DNA from: Caenimonas koreensis DSM 17982
GTDB lineage: Bacteria > Pseudomonadota > Gammaproteobacteria > Burkholderiales > Burkholderiaceae_C
Assembly: GCF_009646335.1 (NCBI RefSeq)
Contig: NZ_WJBU01000001.1
Coordinates: 124,001-188,000, forward strand
DNA: 64,000 nt
Direction of reading: 5' to 3'
The notes beneath the pieces are model-generated. The model did not search any database, had not been told where the DNA came from, and was given only the letters and a program-made list of their open reading frames with translations. Each line of letters begins with the position of its first letter. The first letter of the stretch is position 1. The position numbers and the translations under genes are program-made. Of this stretch, positions 28,678 to 37,978 are shown in pieces.

Positions 28678-29536
28678 CGAACGCGCCCCGTTCATACAGG
28701 CTTGCTTCACGCGACTGGGCGTAGCGCTTCTTGAGCTGTTCGCCAAGCTGGCGCATGGCCACCTGGTCTTCAAGGCGGCGCTCGACCTTGATGCCGAGCC
28801 ACAGCGTCTCGGCGTTGGCGCTTTCGGAGTTGTTCAACCGGCGGATGTAGAACTGCGCGCGCTTGTAGTCGCCCCGCCGATAAAGAATGTTGGAGAGGTT
28901 GTAACCAGTGACGGGATTGGCTGCGTCGAGCTCGAGCGAGCGTGCCAGGCTTCTCTCGGCCGCCGCCATGTTGCCCGCGCGTGCCTCGCAAAGGCCTTGC
29001 GCCATGAGCGTCTTGGAGCGGCCCGCGTACGCACCGTTGGCCATGACCACGTCAAACGCCTGCTGCGCCTCTGCGTAGCGGCCGCGCTGGCACAGCAGCC
29101 AGCCGAAGTTGTGGTTGACGTCCGGGTCGCGGGGATTGAGGGCAACGGCGCGGCGGAAGCTGTCCTCGGCCTGCTGCAGGTCGTTGAGCCGCATGTAGAT
29201 CAGGCCGCGCAGGCTGTAGGCATCGGGGAACGTAGGGTCGGAGGAGATGACCTGTTTGAGTTCGTCGAGCGCAATATTGGTCTTGCCCTGCTCGAAATAC
29301 CCGACAGCCAGCTCCATGCGGATGCGCGCGCGCTTGCGCACTTCGGGCTCATCGGATTCGGTGAGGATGTCTTGCGTGCTCCCAACCGTTCCGGGCGTGC
29401 GCTGGTTGGCACAGCCGGAGAGCGCGGACAGCACGACCCATGCGATTGCGACCCAGGCCAGGCCGGCCCTGGCCGACAAGGCCCTCGTCCCCAAAGCCGC
29501 AGCGGCCATGCGCGCCATGTTGTCCATGCTCGTCAT
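28670..29536 (-). CDS. pilW: Type IV pilus biogenesis lipoprotein PilW/PilF
   Basis: A 288-residue lipoprotein with lipobox LSGC (Cys42) after an unusually long leader, followed by about six tetratricopeptide repeats (for example GYFEQGKTNIALDELKQ and AYSLRGLIYMRLNDLQQAE). PilF/PilW is the pilotin that places the PilQ secretin in the outer membrane. The leader may in fact start at a later Met (MARM). It lies between rlmN and rodZ, the conserved order. Confidence 0.92.
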   Translation of the reverse strand: MTSMDNMARMAAAALGTRALSARAGLAWVAIAWVVLSALSGCANQRTPGTVGSTQDILTESDEPEVRKRARIRMELAVGYFEQGKTNIALDELKQVISSDPTFPDAYSLRGLIYMRLNDLQQAEDSFRRAVALNPRDPDVNHNFGWLLCQRGRYAEAQQAFDVVMANGAYAGRSKTLMAQGLCEARAGNMAAAERSLARSLELDAANPVTGYNLSNILYRRGDYKRAQFYIRRLNNSESANAETLWLGIKVERRLEDQVAMRQLGEQLKKRYAQSREASLYERGAFDE

Positions 29537-29544
29537 GTTGTCAT

Positions 29545-30690
29545 TTACTCCTTGGCTGCGGGTACATCGACCGGCACCTGCTTGAGCATCACCGTTCGTT
29601 GCCTGGCGATTCGCTCCCCGACTTTGGTGCGGTCCTTGACGTCGCCTGCGAGTTGTCCGCAGGCTGCGTCAATGTCGTCCCCTCTGGTTTTTCGCACAGT
29701 GGTGACGATACCAGCATCGCTCAGGATTTTCGCGAACGCGATCACCTGTTTGTGGGGCGAACGCGTCAGACCCGATTGCTCAAAGGGGTTGAACGGGATC
29801 AGGTTGATCTTGCATGAAACACCGTGCCCGCCATGCTTGCGAACCAGCTCCACCAGCTGGTGCGCATGCTCGGGCTGATCGTTCACACCATCGAGCATGC
29901 AGTACTCGAAGGTGATGAAGTCGCGCGGCGCATGTTCGAGATACCGGTTGCACGCATCGAGCAACTCAGCCAGAGGATATTTGCGATTCAGCGGCACCAG
30001 GTTGTCGCGCAGCGCGTCGTTCGGTGCGTGCAGCGATACGGCCAGCGCCACCGGGCAGTCTTGCCCCAGCCGGTCCATCATCGGCACCACGCCGGACGTG
30101 GACACAGTCACGCGCCGGCGCGACAAGCCATAGCCATGGTCGTCGAGCATCACGCGCAGCGCGGGCACGAGCGCCGAATAGTTCTGCAGCGGCTCGCCCA
30201 TGCCCATCATCACCACGTTGGAGATCACGCGGTCATCGCGATGCAGGTGCTTGCGCAGGAAATGCTCGGCGAACCAGAGCTGCGCGACGATCTCGCCAGC
30301 TGTGAGGTTGCGCGAAAAGCCCTGGTGGCCGGTCGAGCAGAAGCGGCAGCCAACAGCGCAGCCTGCTTGCGATGACACGCAGAGCGTGCCCCTGTCTTCT
30401 TCAGGGATGAAAACAGCCTCGACGGCGTCTCCATGGCCCACGTCGAACAGCCACTTGATCGTGCCGTCAGAAGACTCTTGCTGGGTGAGGATGGCAAGCC
30501 CTTCGATGCGGGCTGTGCCTTTGAGGTTTTCGCGCAGCGACTTCGCCAGGTCGCTCATCTCGTCGAAGTTGCGCGCGCCGCGCTGGTGGATCCAGCGGAA
30601 CAGCTGCGTGGCGCGGAAGCGCTTTTCGCCGAGGCTTTCGCAATAGGCGGCCAGACCGTCGAGGTCGAAGTCGAGCAGGTTGACCGTCAT
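29545..30690 (-). CDS. rlmN: 23S rRNA/tRNA adenine-C2 methyltransferase RlmN
   Basis: A 381-residue radical SAM methyltransferase. The cluster cysteines are Cys111, Cys115 and Cys118 ([11 protein letters not shown]). The methyl-carrying cysteine is Cys344 (DIDAACGQL) and its resolving partner is Cys104 (TLCVSSQ). It methylates A2503 of 23S rRNA and A37 of some tRNAs. I start at 30690 ([10 protein letters not shown]), the family start; an extension to 30777 would run through a repeat element. Confidence 0.96.
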   Translation of the reverse strand: MTVNLLDFDLDGLAAYCESLGEKRFRATQLFRWIHQRGARNFDEMSDLAKSLRENLKGTARIEGLAILTQQESSDGTIKWLFDVGHGDAVEAVFIPEEDRGTLCVSSQAGCAVGCRFCSTGHQGFSRNLTAGEIVAQLWFAEHFLRKHLHRDDRVISNVVMMGMGEPLQNYSALVPALRVMLDDHGYGLSRRRVTVSTSGVVPMMDRLGQDCPVALAVSLHAPNDALRDNLVPLNRKYPLAELLDACNRYLEHAPRDFITFEYCMLDGVNDQPEHAHQLVELVRKHGGHGVSCKINLIPFNPFEQSGLTRSPHKQVIAFAKILSDAGIVTTVRKTRGDDIDAACGQLAGDVKDRTKVGERIARQRTVMLKQVPVDVPAAKE

Positions 30691-30709
30691 TGCACAGCCC
30701 GGCGCGGCG

Positions 30710-30777
30710 CCGGGCCGCCCCAAGCGCGCCGTGGCCCCCTCGCGGGGCAGCGGAGCGCAGTGGAGCGTGGGGGCCAC
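30710..30777. repeat. GC-rich palindromic intergenic repeat, copy 1
   Basis: It starts with CCGGGCCGCC and ends in a hairpin whose stem GTGGCCCCC (30731-30739) pairs perfectly with GGGGGCCAC (30769-30777). It fills the gap between ndk and rlmN. From memory, similar CCGGGCCGCC...GCGTGGGGGC elements are common between genes in Comamonadaceae. A related element is at 41981-42040. Confidence 0.6.
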
Positions 30778-30782
30778 ATACG

Positions 30783-31208
30783 TTAGCGGGAGTAGATGTT
30801 CATGCCAGGGAAGAAGAACGAGATCTCGCCCTTGGCAGTTTCAGGCGCATCAGAGCCGTGCACGGCATTGGCGTCGATGCTGTCGGCAAAGTCGGCACGG
30901 ATGGTGCCGGCAGCTGCCTTCTTGGGGTCGGTCGCGCCCATCAGGTCGCGGTTCTTGAGGATGGCGCCTTCGCCTTCCAGCACCTGGATCATGACGGGGC
31001 CGGAAATCATGAACTCAACGAGGTCCTTGAAGAACGGGCGCTCCTTGTGAACGCCGTAGAACTGCTCGGCTTCGCCGCGCGACAGGTGCGCCATGCGAGC
31101 GGCAATGACCTTCAGGCCAGCGGCCTCGAAGCGGGCGTAGATCTGGCCGATGACGTTCTTTGCCACGGCGTCGGGCTTGATGATGGAGAGGGTGCGTTCG
31201 ATGGCCAT
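30783..31208 (-). CDS. ndk: Nucleoside diphosphate kinase
   Basis: A 141-residue enzyme of standard length. The phospho-accepting His117 is in NAVHGSD, and the start [14 protein letters not shown] is canonical. It transfers phosphate from ATP to NDPs in the cytoplasm. It is the first gene of the 14-gene minus-strand block, with about 110 bases upstream before the rluB stop, where its promoter should lie. Confidence 0.98.
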   Translation of the reverse strand: MAIERTLSIIKPDAVAKNVIGQIYARFEAAGLKVIAARMAHLSRGEAEQFYGVHKERPFFKDLVEFMISGPVMIQVLEGEGAILKNRDLMGATDPKKAAAGTIRADFADSIDANAVHGSDAPETAKGEISFFFPGMNIYSR

Positions 31209-31319
31209 TTGGTTTCGTTCCTGAGCTTGAAGTTTTTTAAAAGGTCTCGCAATGCGAGAGAGTTCGGCAAAGCCTGCAATTTTAGCTTGCGCCAGTGACT
31301 GTTCACCGGCAAAGGTCTG

Positions 31320-32879
31320 TCAACGACCGCGGCCACCGCGGCGCGAGCCACCTCCGCCGCCTCCTGGCCCACCGCCGCCGAATCCACCACCACCTCCACC
31401 GCCGCCAAAGCCGCCGCCCCCACCGCCCCCGCCTCCACGACGACGCTGGCCGCCCTGGCCACCTCCGCCGCCCTGCCGCTGGCGCGTGAAGCTGTCAGCG
31501 CCGATGTAGCCCAGCGATGTCTTCATCGGATCCGGCTGGACGCCATTCGGGCGCTCGTCACTGTTGCTGCGATCCTTATTGCGCCGTTGCTGGCCCTGGC
31601 CTGCGCCCTGGCCGCCTTGGCCGCGCTGCCCCCCATTGCGTTGCTGGCCGCCCTGGTTCGGGCCGCGATTGCCACCGCCTGCACCGGCACCGGCACCGCC
31701 GCCACCGCGCCTGCGCCGGTTGCGCCCGCCGCCGCCGCCCTGCCCGGGCCCTTCGCCGTCCTGGCCCGGCGCGCGTTCGCCGCGACCGCCTCGCTCCGCA
31801 GTGGCGCCGACAGCCTGCATGAGCTGGCGGATGTCACGCTCGTCAAGCTCCATGAACGCCCCGCGCTTCAAGCCGCGCGGCAACATCATTGCGCCATATC
31901 GAATCCGGATGAGGCGGCTGACGGCATGGCCCAGTGCTTCGAACAGCCGGCGCACCTCACGGTTGCGCCCTTCGGAAATCGTGACGCGATACCACGTGTT
32001 GGCACCCTCGCCACCACCTTCTTCGATCGTGCCGAACTGGGCGCGGCCATCTTCAAGCTCGATGCCGTCGAGCAGCCGCTGCTTCTCGTCAGTGCTCAGC
32101 GCGCCGAGCACACGCACGGCGTACTCGCGCTCCAGGCCGAATCGCGGATGCATCAGTTTGTTGGCCAACTCGCCCGAACTGGTGAAAAGCAGCAGGCCCT
32201 CGGTATTGAGGTCAAGACGCCCGACCGACTGCCACTTGCCCTGTGCAAGCCGGGGCAGTTTTCGAAACACGGTGGGGCGGTTTTGCGGATCGTCGTTCGT
32301 CACGACTTCGCCCGTGGGTTTGTGATACGCGATCACCCGCGCAGGCGGCGGTGCAATGCGCACGCGGATCGGCTTGCCATTGACCTTGATCGAATCGCCG
32401 AACTGGATGCGCTGCCCGATGTGCGCGGGCTCATTGTTGACCGAGATGCGCCCTTCCATGATGAGCTGCTCCATCTCGAGCCGCGAGCCAAGGCCCGCCT
32501 GCGCCAGCACCTTGTGCAGCTTTGGTGTGTCCGCCTGGGGCAGCAGCACGCGCTTGGGCACTGCGTCGGGCGCGTCGGCCTGCACATCGAATTCACCGGA
32601 GACCACATCCGCAAAGCTGACGGGCGGCGGCGCCGGTTCGGCGGCGACCCTGGGCTTGTGCCGGCGGGTGGTGGAGTTGCCGTCGGCATCGTCTTCGGCG
32701 TCTTCGTCGAATTCGTCGTCGTCCTCGTCACGATCCGCATCGTCACCTTCGCTGCGGTCATCGCTGCGGTTGCTGTTGCGCTGCTGCGCCGGAGGCTGCG
32801 GCGGCACGGGAGCCGCTGCTATCTCTTGGGAGTCGTCGGTTAGCGGGGCCTGCTCGGCGCCGGGCAGCGGTTGGTTCAT
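31320..32879 (-). CDS. rluB: 23S rRNA pseudouridine synthase RluB with long Gly/Arg-rich tail
   Basis: A 519-residue protein, far longer than E. coli RluB (about 290). Residues 1-110 are a disordered, acidic N-terminal extension (Asp/Glu-rich 40-66). An S4 RNA-binding domain (about 119-165) and the RsuA/RluB-type catalytic domain follow, with catalytic Asp223 in GRLDLNTEGL. Residues from 362 to 519 form a low-complexity tail of Gly with Arg, Asn and Gln (RRRGG, GGGGFGGG, SRRGGRGR), probably RNA-binding. It modifies U2605 of 23S rRNA. The start is four bases after the scpB stop. Confidence 0.9.
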   Translation of the reverse strand: MNQPLPGAEQAPLTDDSQEIAAAPVPPQPPAQQRNSNRSDDRSEGDDADRDEDDDEFDEDAEDDADGNSTTRRHKPRVAAEPAPPPVSFADVVSGEFDVQADAPDAVPKRVLLPQADTPKLHKVLAQAGLGSRLEMEQLIMEGRISVNNEPAHIGQRIQFGDSIKVNGKPIRVRIAPPPARVIAYHKPTGEVVTNDDPQNRPTVFRKLPRLAQGKWQSVGRLDLNTEGLLLFTSSGELANKLMHPRFGLEREYAVRVLGALSTDEKQRLLDGIELEDGRAQFGTIEEGGGEGANTWYRVTISEGRNREVRRLFEALGHAVSRLIRIRYGAMMLPRGLKRGAFMELDERDIRQLMQAVGATAERGGRGERAPGQDGEGPGQGGGGGRNRRRRGGGGAGAGAGGGNRGPNQGGQQRNGGQRGQGGQGAGQGQQRRNKDRSNSDERPNGVQPDPMKTSLGYIGADSFTRQRQGGGGGQGGQRRRGGGGGGGGGFGGGGGGGGFGGGGPGGGGGGSRRGGRGR

Positions 32880-32883
32880 GCGT

Positions 32884-33654
32884 TCAGGTCTCGACAGCTT
32901 CTGCCTCGTCGTCGGCAGCTTTTTCTTGTGGAAGGGAATTGGGGGGAGCCTCGGCTGCAACCGCTTCGTGGGGCTCTCCGGGCGTTGCGGGCTCCTCGGG
33001 CTGCAGGGGGAGTGCTGGCTGCGCAGCGAGTTCGGGCTCCGTGGCGAGCCCGGGCTGCATAGTCAGGTCGGGCTCAATGCCCAGTTCAGGCTGCATGGAA
33101 TCAGTTGGCATGGCAAGCGACGCCAGCATGTTCGCCTGCTCGCCGGGGCTGGAAAGCATGGGCAGCTGGTCCAGCGACTCGATGCCCAGGTCGTCCAGGA
33201 ACTGCCGCGTGGTCGCAAAGAGCGCCGGCCGGCCGGGCGCCTCACGATGGCCGATGACTTCGACCCAGCCGCGGTCTTCGAGCTGCTTGAGGATGAGCGC
33301 GTTGATCGTCACGCCGCGGATGTCTTCCATGTCGCCGCGCGTGACGGGCTGGCGATACGCAATGATCGCCAGTGTTTCTAGCACGGCGCGCGTGTACTTC
33401 GGAGGCTTTTCGGGATGCAGGCGATCGAGGTATTCGCGCATGGCCGGGCGGCTCTGGAAGCGCCAGCCGCTCGCCACATGGACGAGTTCGACGCCGCGCT
33501 GCGCCCAGTCGTTTTGCAGGTCCGCGAGAACAGACTTGATGGTGTCGGCGCCGAGCTCGTCATTGAAGAGCACGCGCATCTCGCGCACCGGCATCGGCTG
33601 CTGCGAGCAAATCAAGGCGGTTTCGAGGACGCGCTTTGCATCCGTCGTATTCAT
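32884..33654 (-). CDS. scpB: Segregation and condensation protein B
   Basis: A 256-residue protein. The first 170 residues are the two winged-helix ScpB domains ([58 protein letters not shown]). The last 80 are a Pro/Glu/Met-rich tail of imperfect repeats ([20 protein letters not shown]) that looks disordered. ScpB works with ScpA and SMC in chromosome condensation; scpA is not next to it here. The start at 33654 ([14 protein letters not shown]) fits the family. rluB follows directly. Confidence 0.9.
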   Translation of the reverse strand: MNTTDAKRVLETALICSQQPMPVREMRVLFNDELGADTIKSVLADLQNDWAQRGVELVHVASGWRFQSRPAMREYLDRLHPEKPPKYTRAVLETLAIIAYRQPVTRGDMEDIRGVTINALILKQLEDRGWVEVIGHREAPGRPALFATTRQFLDDLGIESLDQLPMLSSPGEQANMLASLAMPTDSMQPELGIEPDLTMQPGLATEPELAAQPALPLQPEEPATPGEPHEAVAAEAPPNSLPQEKAADDEAEAVET

Positions 33655-33718
33655 GGTGTTGCCGTTTTCGGAAAAGGCGCCTTGCGGCGCGCAAATCAAA
33701 GCAAAGGGCTCATCGAAA

Positions 33719-33752
33719 CAGTATCGGGCCAGTGTCGGGGCAGTATCAGGGC
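33719..33752. repeat. Three imperfect direct repeats upstream of scpB
   Basis: CAGTATCGGGC, CAGTGTCGGGG and CAGTATCAGGG follow one another at about 11-12 base spacing, roughly 65 bases before the scpB start in the 153-base gap to rluD. They could be a regulator-binding array, or remnants of a local duplication. Confidence 0.45.
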
Positions 33753-33807
33753 ACTCAAGGCCGCGGGCATCGAACGCCGCGCGGCGCTGTCGCACGGTGC
33801 GCCTGCT

Positions 33808-34833
33808 TCATCGAGAGGCGTCGCTGGTGTGCCAGTCTGATTCATTGTAGCGCAGCCCCCACTGCGCAAGTGCCTGCCGGATGTCATGCGGCAAAGGCGC
33901 GCGAAATTCATGCGCCCGCCCGGTCGCGGGATGCACGAAGGCAAGGCGGAAAGCATGGAGCGCCTGGCGCGAGATCGCTGCGATGGCTGCGCCGCCATAC
34001 ACCTCGTCAGCCACCAGCGGGTGCCCGATATGCGCCATGTGCACGCGGATCTGGTGGGTGCGCCCCGTATGCAGCGTGGCGCGAACCCAGCAACCTGCAT
34101 CCGCATCTTCGAGCAGCTCGAAGTCGGTCATGGCCGGCTTGCCGCCCTCGACCACCGCCATGCGCAGGCGGTTGCGCGGATCACGCCCGACAGGTGCGTC
34201 AACACGCCGCGTCAGGACGCTGCCCCATGGGCGATGCGCCAGTGCCACGTACTGACGCGAGACACTGCGCTGCGCAATCATGTCTACCAGTGCATCCATG
34301 GCGCTGCGAGTGCGCGCCACGACCATGAGGCCGCTCGTGTCCTTGTCGAGCCGGTGCACGATCCCTGCGCGCGGCAGATGCGCAGCATGCGCGTCCCGCG
34401 CAAGAAGCCCATTGAGCAGTGTGCCGCTCCAGTTGCCCGGTGCCGGATGCACCACCAACCCTGCAGGCTTGTTGATGACCAGTAAATGCTCATCTTCAAA
34501 CACGACGTCAAGCGCCATCGCCTCGGGCTTGAACGCCTGGCTTTGCGCGGTCGGCTTGAGCTCGATCGCGCCGGTGTCGCCCGCCTTCACCTTCTGCGAT
34601 GGCTTGCCGATCGTCGCGCCGTTGAGCATGACGGCCCCCGCACCGACAAGCTGCTGCAGGTAGTTGCGCGAGAACTCCGGCACGAGCGCGGCCAGCGCAC
34701 GGTCGAGCCGGTCGCCATGGTGTTCGGCGCCGATGGTGAACGCGCGTGTTTCGGCGACGGCAACGTCTTCAAGAACGTCTTCTGTCGCCGGCTGTGAGGG
34801 GTCGGTCGATATAATCGTTGTGCCCTGTTTCAA
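33808..34833 (-). CDS. rluD: 23S rRNA pseudouridine synthase RluD
   Basis: An approximately 341-residue protein with an S4 domain (GDRLDRALAALVPEFSRNYL and on) and a catalytic domain with HRLDKDTSGLM (catalytic Asp163 in this numbering) and HTGRTHQIRVH. It makes the pseudouridines in helix 69 of 23S rRNA. The start is unclear. The S4 domain must be intact, yet the only conventional in-frame codon near it is TTG at 34833, without a ribosome binding site. An ATT at 34815 has CAGGG seven bases upstream. Both lie in or beside the bamD promoter on the other strand. Confidence 0.88.
   Translation of the reverse strand: MKQGTTIISTDPSQPATEDVLEDVAVAETRAFTIGAEHHGDRLDRALAALVPEFSRNYLQQLVGAGAVMLNGATIGKPSQKVKAGDTGAIELKPTAQSQAFKPEAMALDVVFEDEHLLVINKPAGLVVHPAPGNWSGTLLNGLLARDAHAAHLPRAGIVHRLDKDTSGLMVVARTRSAMDALVDMIAQRSVSRQYVALAHRPWGSVLTRRVDAPVGRDPRNRLRMAVVEGGKPAMTDFELLEDADAGCWVRATLHTGRTHQIRVHMAHIGHPLVADEVYGGAAIAAISRQALHAFRLAFVHPATGRAHEFRAPLPHDIRQALAQWGLRYNESDWHTSDASR
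34809..34814 (+). promoter_or_regulatory. Minus-10 element of the bamD promoter
   Basis: A perfect TATAAT lies 32 bases before the bamD ATG; no good minus-35 is seen at the usual distance (the region reads CTGTCG). It also falls within the first codons of rluD on the opposite strand, so the two genes' 5' ends are interlocked. Confidence 0.55.
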
Positions 34834-34846
34834 GAAAGTGTGCGTG

Positions 34847-35656
34847 ATGTTGCGAGCCAAATTATCCGTGGTCCCTGCGCTGGTGATCGCCACCCTCGCT
34901 TCCGCCCTGCTGGCCGGCTGCGCCGCAGGCCGCGACGACAGGTCGGAAAACTGGAGCGTCAACAAGCTGTATTCAGAAGCGCGCGACGAGTCGGCCAATG
35001 GCTCTTACGACAAAGCCATTCCCCTGTTCGAGAAGCTCGAAGGCCGTGCCGCCGGCACACCGATGGCGCAGCAGGCCCAGCTCGAAAAAGCCTACGCACA
35101 ATACAAGGGGAACGAACAGGCCGCCGCGCTCGCCACGATCGACCGGTTCCTCAAACTCCACCCGGCGAGCCCCGCCGTCGACTACGCGCTGTACCTCAAG
35201 GGCATCGTCAACTTCAACGACAACCTCGGCTTCCTGAGCTTCATCGTCCAGCAGGACCTTGCCGAGCGTGACCAGAAGGCTGCCAAGGAATCATTCGAAG
35301 CTTTCAAGGAACTCGTGACGCGCTTTCCCGAATCGCGCTACACGCCCGATGCCCGCGCTCGCATGACGTACATCGTCAACTCGCTCGCGCAGTATGAAGT
35401 GCACGTGGCCCGCTACTACTACACGCGCGGTGCCTACGTAGCGGCAGCCAATCGCGCACAGAACGCCCTGACCGACTACAAGGACGTGCCGGCCCTGGAA
35501 GAAGCGCTGTTCATCCTCATGAATTCGTACGACAAACTCGGCATGGCGCAACTGCGCGACGACGCCCGCCGCGTGATGCAGAAGACCTACCCCAGCAGCG
35601 AATACCTCACGAAGGGCTCTAAGTCCACGCAGGACTCGTGGTGGAAATTCTGGTGA
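34847..35656 (+). CDS. bamD: Outer membrane protein assembly factor BamD
   Basis: A 269-residue lipoprotein with lipobox LAGC (Cys25) and a chain of tetratricopeptide helices (SVNKLYSEARDESANGSYDK, PASPAVDYALYLKGIVNFN, FPESRYTPDARARM). It is the essential lipoprotein of the BAM complex, also called ComL. A GTG codon directly precedes the ATG at 34847 and could be used instead. Its last 38 bases overlap the end of the convergent helicase gene. Confidence 0.95.
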   Translation: MLRAKLSVVPALVIATLASALLAGCAAGRDDRSENWSVNKLYSEARDESANGSYDKAIPLFEKLEGRAAGTPMAQQAQLEKAYAQYKGNEQAAALATIDRFLKLHPASPAVDYALYLKGIVNFNDNLGFLSFIVQQDLAERDQKAAKESFEAFKELVTRFPESRYTPDARARMTYIVNSLAQYEVHVARYYYTRGAYVAAANRAQNALTDYKDVPALEEALFILMNSYDKLGMAQLRDDARRVMQKTYPSSEYLTKGSKSTQDSWWKFW

Positions 35657-37661
35657 GCGCCGCCAGGTAGTCGTCTCGCGACTCCAGTCTCAGCATGGGC
35701 GGCAAGGCCGCCATCAAGCGCCTGCCGTAGCCCATCGTTGCCAGGCGCGAGTCGCACACCACCAGCACGCCCTGGTCTGACTCGCGCCGTATCAATCGGC
35801 CAGCGCCCTGCTTGAGTGCAACGGCCGCCTCCGGAATCGAATAATCATTGAAAGAGCTGCGGCCCTGCAGTTCCAGGCGCTGCGACCGCGCCTCTACGAG
35901 CGGATCGCCCGGCGGCGGGAATGGCAGCTTGTCGATCACGACCAGCTGGAGCGTGTCGCCCGGCAGGTCAACGCCTTCCCAGAACGACGCGGAGGCAACG
36001 AGCACACAGCCTGCACGGCCCTGGGTGCCGCCCTCGCGAAAACGCTCCATCAGCCGGCGCTTGGGTAGCTGGCCCTGCACCAGCACCTCAATCTCACCGG
36101 CGCCCTCAAAGCGGCGTTGCAGTTCTTCACCAATTGCACGCAGCGCTCGCAGCGTGGTGGTCAGGACCATCGTGCGGCCACCCAGCCGGCGTGCGCCTTC
36201 AGCAGCAATGGCCGCCACCTGCCCGCTATGGGCGGCGTCGTTGGGTTTGACGATGTCCCGCGGCACGTAAACGCAGGCCTGGTTGCGATAGTCGAAGGGG
36301 CTGTCCACACGAAGGATCTCTGCCTCGCCCAGCCCGCACGGCTCAGTGAACCACGACAGGCGGGCGTCATCGCCCAAAGTGGCGGATGTGAATACCCATG
36401 AGCGGCTGGAGCCTTCGGCGCTGCCCGTCTTGAGCAGCTTGTCCTGCACGGCCTTCGCAATGTCAAGCGGCGACTCGACCAGGCGCAACTGCATGCCGAC
36501 ATCGATCCAGCGCACAGCCGCAGGCTCGCACTTCGCACCGAAGCGCTCGACACGCTGTGCAAGTTCTGTTGCGCGCTCTTGCAGTCTCGGGAAATCGGGC
36601 GCCATCTCACTGACCGTCGCGAGCCCCTCGATCGCATGGGTGCACGCGAGATGCAGTTCATCGAGCGCTTCGCGCCATGCCCGCGGCTCCACGCCTTCGG
36701 GCGCTTCATCGACCCAGCGCAGGCGTGCATTGCTGGTCGTCTTGCCGACCGACAGGCGCAAGTCGCGGGCGGCGCGCTCGACCTGCGACACGATGGTTTG
36801 CCAGTCGACCAGACCGCGCGCGAATTGCAGTCCGGCGCCGAGCATGTCGCGGGCGAAGTCGAGCAGCTGGCCGGTGGTCAGGTTGGCACCCAGAAACTGC
36901 ACGCCTGTTTCGTTGAGCTGGTGCGCCTCATCGAAGATGGCAATGCGCACGGTGGGCAGGAGCTCCGCCATGCCCGACTCGCGAACAGCCATGTCGGCGA
37001 AGAACAGGTGGTGATTGATCACCACCACATCGGCAGCCAGCGCTTCGCGTCGTGCAATGTTGACGTGGCACGAGCGAAACTTCGGGCAGTCGGAGCCCAG
37101 GCAGTTCTCGCGTGTCGACGTCACGAGCGGGATGAGCGGCGAGCGCTCGTCCAGCCCCGGCAGCTCGGCGAGATCGCCCGTGCGGGTGACCTGCGACCAC
37201 TCCTCGATCTTGGCGAGCGAACGCAACGCTGCGCGGTCCGGGAAGTTGGCGTCATGCCGCGCAAGCTCCATCCGGTGCAGGCAGAGGTAACTGCCCCGGC
37301 CCTTGAGCAACGCGGTGCGCACGGGCAGCCCGAGCGCTTCGACCAGCCGCGGCAAATCGCGCCCGAAGAGCTGGTCCTGCAGGGTCTTGGTGGCCGTCGA
37401 GAGCAACACGCGCTCGCCGCTGAGCAAGGCAGGCACGAGGTAAGAGTAGGTCTTGCCAACGCCCGTGCCGGCTTCCACCACCAGCGCGCCACCATGGGCG
37501 ATCGTGCGCGCCACCGCCAGTGCCATTTCGGTCTGGCCGGCGCGGGGCATGAACTGATCGGCTGCACGCGACAAGGCGCCGCCCGGCGCGAACGCATCGC
37601 GCACCGGAGCTTCAAGGGAATATCCGGGCTCACCCGGCTCACTGCCGCCAGCGTTGACCAT
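35619..37661 (-). CDS. DinG/YoaA-type ATP-dependent DNA helicase with iron-sulfur cluster
   Basis: A 680-residue superfamily 2 helicase of the XPD group. Walker A is EAGTGVGKT (63-71), the DEAH box is at 244-247, and four cysteines (127, 187, 192, 198; SYLCLHR and ENCLGSDCPKFRSC) fit the 4Fe-4S ligands. C-terminal motifs include LVASASFWEGVDLPGD and QGAGRLIRR. It unwinds DNA 5' to 3' in repair; the shorter form resembles YoaA more than DinG. Its ATG overlaps the DUF465 stop by one base (TGATG). It ends inside the 3' end of bamD. Confidence 0.88.
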   Translation of the reverse strand: MVNAGGSEPGEPGYSLEAPVRDAFAPGGALSRAADQFMPRAGQTEMALAVARTIAHGGALVVEAGTGVGKTYSYLVPALLSGERVLLSTATKTLQDQLFGRDLPRLVEALGLPVRTALLKGRGSYLCLHRMELARHDANFPDRAALRSLAKIEEWSQVTRTGDLAELPGLDERSPLIPLVTSTRENCLGSDCPKFRSCHVNIARREALAADVVVINHHLFFADMAVRESGMAELLPTVRIAIFDEAHQLNETGVQFLGANLTTGQLLDFARDMLGAGLQFARGLVDWQTIVSQVERAARDLRLSVGKTTSNARLRWVDEAPEGVEPRAWREALDELHLACTHAIEGLATVSEMAPDFPRLQERATELAQRVERFGAKCEPAAVRWIDVGMQLRLVESPLDIAKAVQDKLLKTGSAEGSSRSWVFTSATLGDDARLSWFTEPCGLGEAEILRVDSPFDYRNQACVYVPRDIVKPNDAAHSGQVAAIAAEGARRLGGRTMVLTTTLRALRAIGEELQRRFEGAGEIEVLVQGQLPKRRLMERFREGGTQGRAGCVLVASASFWEGVDLPGDTLQLVVIDKLPFPPPGDPLVEARSQRLELQGRSSFNDYSIPEAAVALKQGAGRLIRRESDQGVLVVCDSRLATMGYGRRLMAALPPMLRLESRDDYLAALTRISTTSPAWT

Positions 37662-37864
37662 CAGGCAGGTTCTTTGGGATCGATCGCGAGTTCAAGGCGC
37701 GCGATCTGGTCGCGCAGCGCCAGCCGCCGCTTCTTGAGGCGCCGCATCATGAGCTCATCGACGGGGTGTTCCAGGCTGGCGCGGTCGATCATGGCGTCAA
37801 GATCGGCGTGCTCGATTCGCAGCTCGATCAGGTGGCGTTCGGGGGAGTGGAGATTCGTTTCCAA
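37661..37864 (-). CDS. DUF465 family small protein (YdcH-like)
   Basis: A 67-residue basic and acidic helical protein: HLIELRIEHADLDAMIDRAS, then DELMMRRLKKRRLALRDQIA. This is the DUF465 (PF04325) family, whose function is unknown; the single long amphipathic hairpin suggests a coiled coil. Its stop overlaps the helicase start, so the two are co-transcribed. It faces the PP2C gene across 114 bases. Confidence 0.85.
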   Translation of the reverse strand: METNLHSPERHLIELRIEHADLDAMIDRASLEHPVDELMMRRLKKRRLALRDQIARLELAIDPKEPA

Positions 37865-37978
37865 TACTTACCTGGGCCCAGTGAGAATAAAGCCACAGTC
37901 GCGTTCATTCGATAATACGTCTTTCGCAGGCAATAATCGCTCTCTCGGTCAAGATTCGCGCGCAGCGACATTCGATTC

